DNA of 64,000 nt from Streptomyces sp. NBC_01296 (GTDB lineage Bacteria > Actinomycetota > Actinomycetes > Streptomycetales > Streptomycetaceae): NCBI RefSeq assembly GCF_035984415.1, contig NZ_CP130720.1, forward strand, positions 558,001 to 622,000. Direction: 5' to 3'. Below are positions 60,219-64,000 of this stretch, one piece after another (the first letter of the stretch is position 1; every line of letters begins with the position of its first letter). A model generated the notes under the pieces. It was not told the DNA's origin, made no database searches, and saw only the letters and a list, made by a program, of their open reading frames with translations. Made by a program: the position numbers and the translations under genes.

Positions 60219-61850
60219 ATGACCGACGATCCATCGCGACGCAAAGTCCTCAAGAACGGCACTGTGTTGGCCGGTGCCGCGCTGTTCTCCGGGATTCCGG
60301 CCGGGCACGCGGCGCAGGCCGCCCCTCGAGCGGACGAGCCCTCGCCCGTCGTGGACGCGCCCGCGGGCCGGCTGCGCGGAGTCGTCGAGGGCGGTCTCAC
60401 CGTCTTCAAAGGCGTGCCCTACGCGGCGCCGCCGGTCGGCGCCCTGCGCTGGCGGCCGGCCCAGCCCCATCCCGGCTGGTCGGGAACGCGCGACGCCGTC
60501 GCGTTCGGCCCCAGTGCGCCGCAGCTCTACCGGGAAGGGGGCGACCAGGTACTCGGAACCCACGGCTCGCCCCCCTTCGACGAGGACTGCCTCACGCTCA
60601 ACGTCTGGACCCCGCAGGCCGACGGCGCCAAGCGGCCGGTGATGGTCTGGATCCACGGCGGCGGCTTCATCTCCGGATCAGGCTCACTGCCCATCTACTC
60701 CGGCGAGACCTTCGCACGCGACGGCGACCTCGTCGTGGTGACCGTCAACTACCGGCTCGGGCCGCTGGGATACCTCTACTTCGGCGAGGACGGCGCCGGG
60801 GGGAACTTCTGGCTCACCGACCAGCTCGCGGCACTGCGCTGGGTACGGGACAACGTCGCCGCGTTCGGCGGGGACCCGGACAACATCACGCTCGCCGGCC
60901 AGTCCGGCGGCGCCCTGTCGGTCGCGGCGCTGGCCGGCGCCCGGCCCCAGGGCCGCCCGCTCTTCCGGCGCGCCATCCTCCAGAGCCCGCCCCTCGGACT
61001 GCAGATCCCCACGCGTACGGAGTCTCTGCAGCGCAGCGCCACCTTCCTCGACATCCTCGGAGCCAAGGACGTGGCCCAGCTGCGGACCCTGCCCTGGCAG
61101 CAGCTGATGGGCGCCACCATCGAGATGTTCAAGCGCACCGGACGGTGGGGGTACTGGTCGACGCCGTTCCTGCCGGTGCTCGACGAGGTGACGCTGGACC
61201 GCCACCCCTCCGAGCTGCTGCTGAGCGGTCCCGGGGCGGACATCGACATCCTGATCGGCTGTACCCGGGAGGAGGCCAACTTCGCCTTCGCCCTCGACCC
61301 GACGTACGCCGCCGCGACCAAGGACCAGGTGCTCGCCCGAACACGGGACACCTTCGGGAACCGGGCTGCCGAGGCATACAGCGCGTACGAGGAGGCCCGG
61401 CCGGGCGCCCGTCCGGTGGACGTACTCATGGACCTGATCAGCGACGACCTGTTCCGCATGCCGGGCCTGGCACTGGCCGGACGGCGGGCGGCGGCCCGCA
61501 AACGTCCGGTGTGGGCGTACCAGTTCGACCTCCCCACGCCCGCGCACGGCGGCCGGCTGGCGGCGGCGCACTGCCTGGAACTGCCCTTCGTCTTCGACAA
61601 CTTCGACAAGTGGTCACAAGCTCCCTTCCTGACGGGGCTCGACCCGCGGATCAGTGAGGGTCTGGCCTCGACCGTGCACGCCGCATGGATCTCGTTCATC
61701 CGCAACGGCGATCCCAACCACCAGGCCATGCCGAACTGGCAGCGGTACGAACGGGACTCCCGCACCACGATGAGCCTGGACTCGGTCACCGCCCCCACGA
61801 ACGACCTCGCCGGATACTGGCGGCGCCTGCGCCAGCCCTCGGCGTCCTAG
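60219..61850 (+). CDS. Tat-exported type B carboxylesterase
   Basis: A 543-residue carboxylesterase. The twin-arginine signal is SRRKVLKNGTVLAGAALFSG (6-25) and cleaves near AHA-A. GVPYAAPPVGALRWRPA, EDCLTLNVWTP, VWIHGGGFISGSG and the nucleophile elbow AGQSGGALSVA (Ser near 233) are intact. GCTREEANF and LELPFVFDN carry the acid/His region. It should hydrolyse esters or amides outside the cell. GGGAG precedes ATG 60219. Confidence 0.9.
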   Translation: MTDDPSRRKVLKNGTVLAGAALFSGIPAGHAAQAAPRADEPSPVVDAPAGRLRGVVEGGLTVFKGVPYAAPPVGALRWRPAQPHPGWSGTRDAVAFGPSAPQLYREGGDQVLGTHGSPPFDEDCLTLNVWTPQADGAKRPVMVWIHGGGFISGSGSLPIYSGETFARDGDLVVVTVNYRLGPLGYLYFGEDGAGGNFWLTDQLAALRWVRDNVAAFGGDPDNITLAGQSGGALSVAALAGARPQGRPLFRRAILQSPPLGLQIPTRTESLQRSATFLDILGAKDVAQLRTLPWQQLMGATIEMFKRTGRWGYWSTPFLPVLDEVTLDRHPSELLLSGPGADIDILIGCTREEANFAFALDPTYAAATKDQVLARTRDTFGNRAAEAYSAYEEARPGARPVDVLMDLISDDLFRMPGLALAGRRAAARKRPVWAYQFDLPTPAHGGRLAAAHCLELPFVFDNFDKWSQAPFLTGLDPRISEGLASTVHAAWISFIRNGDPNHQAMPNWQRYERDSRTTMSLDSVTAPTNDLAGYWRRLRQPSAS

Positions 61851-61915
61851 CCGCCCGGCCCGGCCCTGTCACGGGGCCGGGCCGGAGCAGTCCCCCAGCA
61901 CTCCGGAGGGTGCAC

Positions 61916-63264
61916 GTGTCCGCCCCACCCCAGCCCATGGCCCTGCCGTTCTCCTGGGCCGACCAGGAACGACACCTCGTCGGCCACCTCTCGGCCCTGA
62001 TCCGGCTCGACACCTCGAACCCGCCGGGCCGGGAGATCGCCCTCGCCCGGTACGTCTCCCGCGAGCTGTCCCGCTCCGGCATCGCGCACTCCGTCCTGGA
62101 ATCCGAACCCGGACGGGCCGACCTCGTCGCCCGGCTGCCCGGGTCGGGGCGGGAACCGCCGCTCATGCTGCTGGGCCACGCCGACGTGGTCGGCGCCCGG
62201 CCCGAGGCCTGGAGCCGTCCGCCCTTCTCGGGCGAGGTGGCCGAGGGCCGCGTCTGGGGCCGCGGGGCGCTCGACATGAAGGGCCAGATCGCCGCGAGCC
62301 TCCTGATCGTGCAACTCCTCGCCGGACACCGGATACCGCTGCGCCGCGACGTGCTGCTGGTGGTCACCGCCGACGAGGAGGCCGGCAGCCGGCTGGGAGC
62401 GTACTGGCTGTGGGAGAACCACCGCCGTCTCGTCGAGGCCGAGTTCGCGTTCAACGAAGGCGGCGGCCAGCGGTTCGTCACTCCCGGCGGCCCCGTCTAC
62501 ACCGTCCAGGTGGCCGAGAAGGGCAGCGCCCGGATGCGGGTCACCGCTCGCGGTCCGGGCGGGCGCACGCCTCCGTCCCGCGCTCGGAGGCGTCGGTCTT
62601 CACCCTGGCCGAGGCACTGCTGCGGCTGCGCGCGTACGCCCCCGGGACGGTGGTGCACCCGACCGCGCGCCGGATGCTGCGCACGCTGGCGGACCTGCAC
62701 CCGGGCGCAGCCGCAGAGGCCATCGAGCGGCTGCTGGAGGACCCGGACTGGGCACGGGCGAACAGCCTGCCCATCGATCCCGTCCTGCGGGATTTCGTCG
62801 TCGCCGGGCTGCACAACACCGCCGTCCCCACCATGCTGTCCGCGGGGCAGCGGCAGAACGTGGTGCCCGTCGAGGCGAGCGCGGTGCTGGACGGACGACT
62901 GCTGCCCGGCGAGCTGCCCGACCGGTGGGCGCAGGAGGTGCAGCGGGCCGTCGGCGACCAGGTGGAGGTATCGCTGCTGCACGGCAGGGTGAGCCACCGC
63001 GTCCACGACGAACCGGAGATCCTGCGGGTGCTGGGCGCCACCGTGGCCGCCCACGAGCCGGGTGCGCGGGTCCTGCCGTACATCAATCCGGCCGCCACGG
63101 ACGCCCGCGCGTTCCCCGACACGAAGGTGATCGGATTCTTTCCCTCGGCGAGCGACGCCGACATCATGCGACTCATCCACGCGCCTGACGAGCACACCCG
63201 GATCAGCGACCTGATGTTCGGCGGGCAATGCCTGCTCGACGCGGTCCTCAGACTCTCCACGTAG
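61916..63264 (+). pseudogene. M20-family metallohydrolase, frameshifted
   Basis: GTG 61916 (GGAGG upstream) starts a normal M20 peptidase: LIRLDTSNPPG, LLGHADVVGA, WGRGALDMKGQIAA, TADEEAGSRLG, FNEGGG. At about 62560-62568 the frame is lost within GGGCGGGCGC. The next frame continues HASVPRSEASVFTLAEALLRL through VLPYINPAATDARAF to 63264. One indel separates two otherwise complete halves, so it may be recent decay or a sequencing error. Spacing to the upstream esterase is 65 bp and to the next gene 13 bp. Confidence 0.75.
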
Positions 63265-63277
63265 AAGGGTGCCACCC

Positions 63278-64000
63278 ATGGGCGTCGCCGGCGTCGTCAT
63301 CGAAACCTCGGCCGGCAAGATCGCCGGCACGGCTGCCGGCGACCGGCTGCCGGTCATGGTGTGGATCTACGGTGGCGGGTGGAAGTCGGGCCACTGCGCC
63401 GATCCCGGCTACGACGGCGAGGTACTCGCCCGGGGCGGGGTGGTCATGGTGACGTTCAACTACCGCGTCGGATTCGAGGGGTTCGGGTACGTTCCGTGGG
63501 CGCCCGCCAACCGCGGCTTCCTCGACCAGGCCGCCGCACTCATGTGGGTGCACGAGAACATCGCGGCCTTCGGCGGCGACCCGGACAACGTGACGCTCTT
63601 CGGCGAGTCCGGCGGAGGCGCCTCCGTCGCAGCCCTGCTGTCCGCTCCCGCCGCGCGCGGCCTGTTCCGCCGCGCCATCGTCCAGAGCACGGCCGGGCGG
63701 TTCCTGCCCGAGGAGGAGGCTCGGCGCATCGCCTCCCTGACCGCGGAAGCGCTCGGCAAGGGCCTCGATCAGCTGGCCTCCGTACCCCCGCAAGCCCTGC
63801 TGTCCGTACAGGACGTGGCCCTGCCCGCGATGCGGGCCGACCCGGCGAAGTGGACGACCCCCGAGGCGATCACCTCGTTCGTGGATCTCGTTCGCCACTT
63901 CGGGGGATCCCGGCTGGCCCCCGTTCACGGCGGACCGCCCGACGACCCGCATCTGGGACGTCGAACCGACCCTCGCCGAGGACCCGCTCCCGGCATCCCG
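63278..64000 (+). pseudogene. Type B carboxylesterase with two internal deletions (runs off window)
   Basis: ATG 63278 opens GVVIETSAGKIAGTAAGD, then jumps straight to RLPVMVWIYGGGW, losing about 75 residues (the GIPYAAPP/EDCLxLNVW region). The nucleophile region FGESGGGASVAALL is present. Near 63880 the frame ITSFV is followed in another frame by WISFATSGDPGWPPFTADRP, the normal C-terminus, so a second, larger deletion (with frameshift) has removed the middle/late part. The end lies beyond the window. Confidence 0.7.

Overview
The window is very GC-rich, uses GC-ending codons almost throughout, and reads like a Streptomyces (or close relative) chromosome. The signs are an ECF42 sigma/DGPF pair, a YtrA-type GntR-ABC operon, a lactazole-type thiopeptide cluster, Tat and secreted proteins, and many stop/start overlaps of the ATGA/GTGA kind. 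The number of decayed genes and biosynthetic genes suggests an accessory region. I see no tRNA, rRNA, CRISPR array, transposase or attachment site.

Layout. 1-15120: two copies of a ~260-bp leader, about 97% identical (1-259 and 14857-15118), flank a mixed block. This block holds an ECF42 sigma factor with its DGPF partner, a TetR/SDR divergent pair with a 30-bp perfect operator palindrome, a secreted PHP-type phosphoesterase fused to a propeller, a methyltransferase, membrane proteins, a secreted propeller protein with an acidic/basic tandem-repeat insert, a catalytically degenerate serine hydrolase, and a GntR-ABC operon. The right leader copy belongs to a secreted transglycosylase; the left copy probably belongs to a paralogue outside the window.
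15120-21233: small membrane proteins, a reductase, an aquaporin, a NaChBac-type channel and a YbaK-like deacylase, mixed with gene fragments and long perfect palindromes.
21553-31658: a compact six-gene thiopeptide operon (lazA-F type). The 63-residue precursor carries a core beginning SWGSCSCQGSSSCAQPQ. It differs from the lactazole core at position 9 and has a longer tail. LazB/LazF do glutamylation and elimination, LazD/LazE/LazF do azole formation, and LazC does pyridine macrocyclisation.
31746-34484: a secreted protein of three near-identical domains and a propeller protein.
34717-44542: eleven minus-strand genes that look like a second, unrecognised biosynthetic cluster. An amino acid:carrier-protein ligase and an ACP sit with an AurF-type diiron N-oxygenase, a nitronate-monooxygenase-like flavoprotein, an aminotransferase, a phosphatase, a ROK kinase, a zinc dehydrogenase, an intradiol dioxygenase homologue, a MOSC protein and an APH-like kinase. 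My working idea is an amino-sugar or aminocyclitol joined to an N-oxidised aminoacyl unit; this is inference.
44789-54230: P450, FAD-oxidoreductase, SpoIIE-phosphatase and MFS remnants, between an unusual HEAT-repeat/MerR-HEAT operon with its own operator, a methyltransferase, an intact serine hydrolase, an MFS transporter, a VOC protein and an AraC regulator.
54227-64000: a XRE-cupin regulator and GNAT acetyltransferase pair, a five-gene Liv-type ABC uptake operon, then a Tat-exported esterase, a frameshifted M20 hydrolase and an esterase with two internal deletions that runs off the window.
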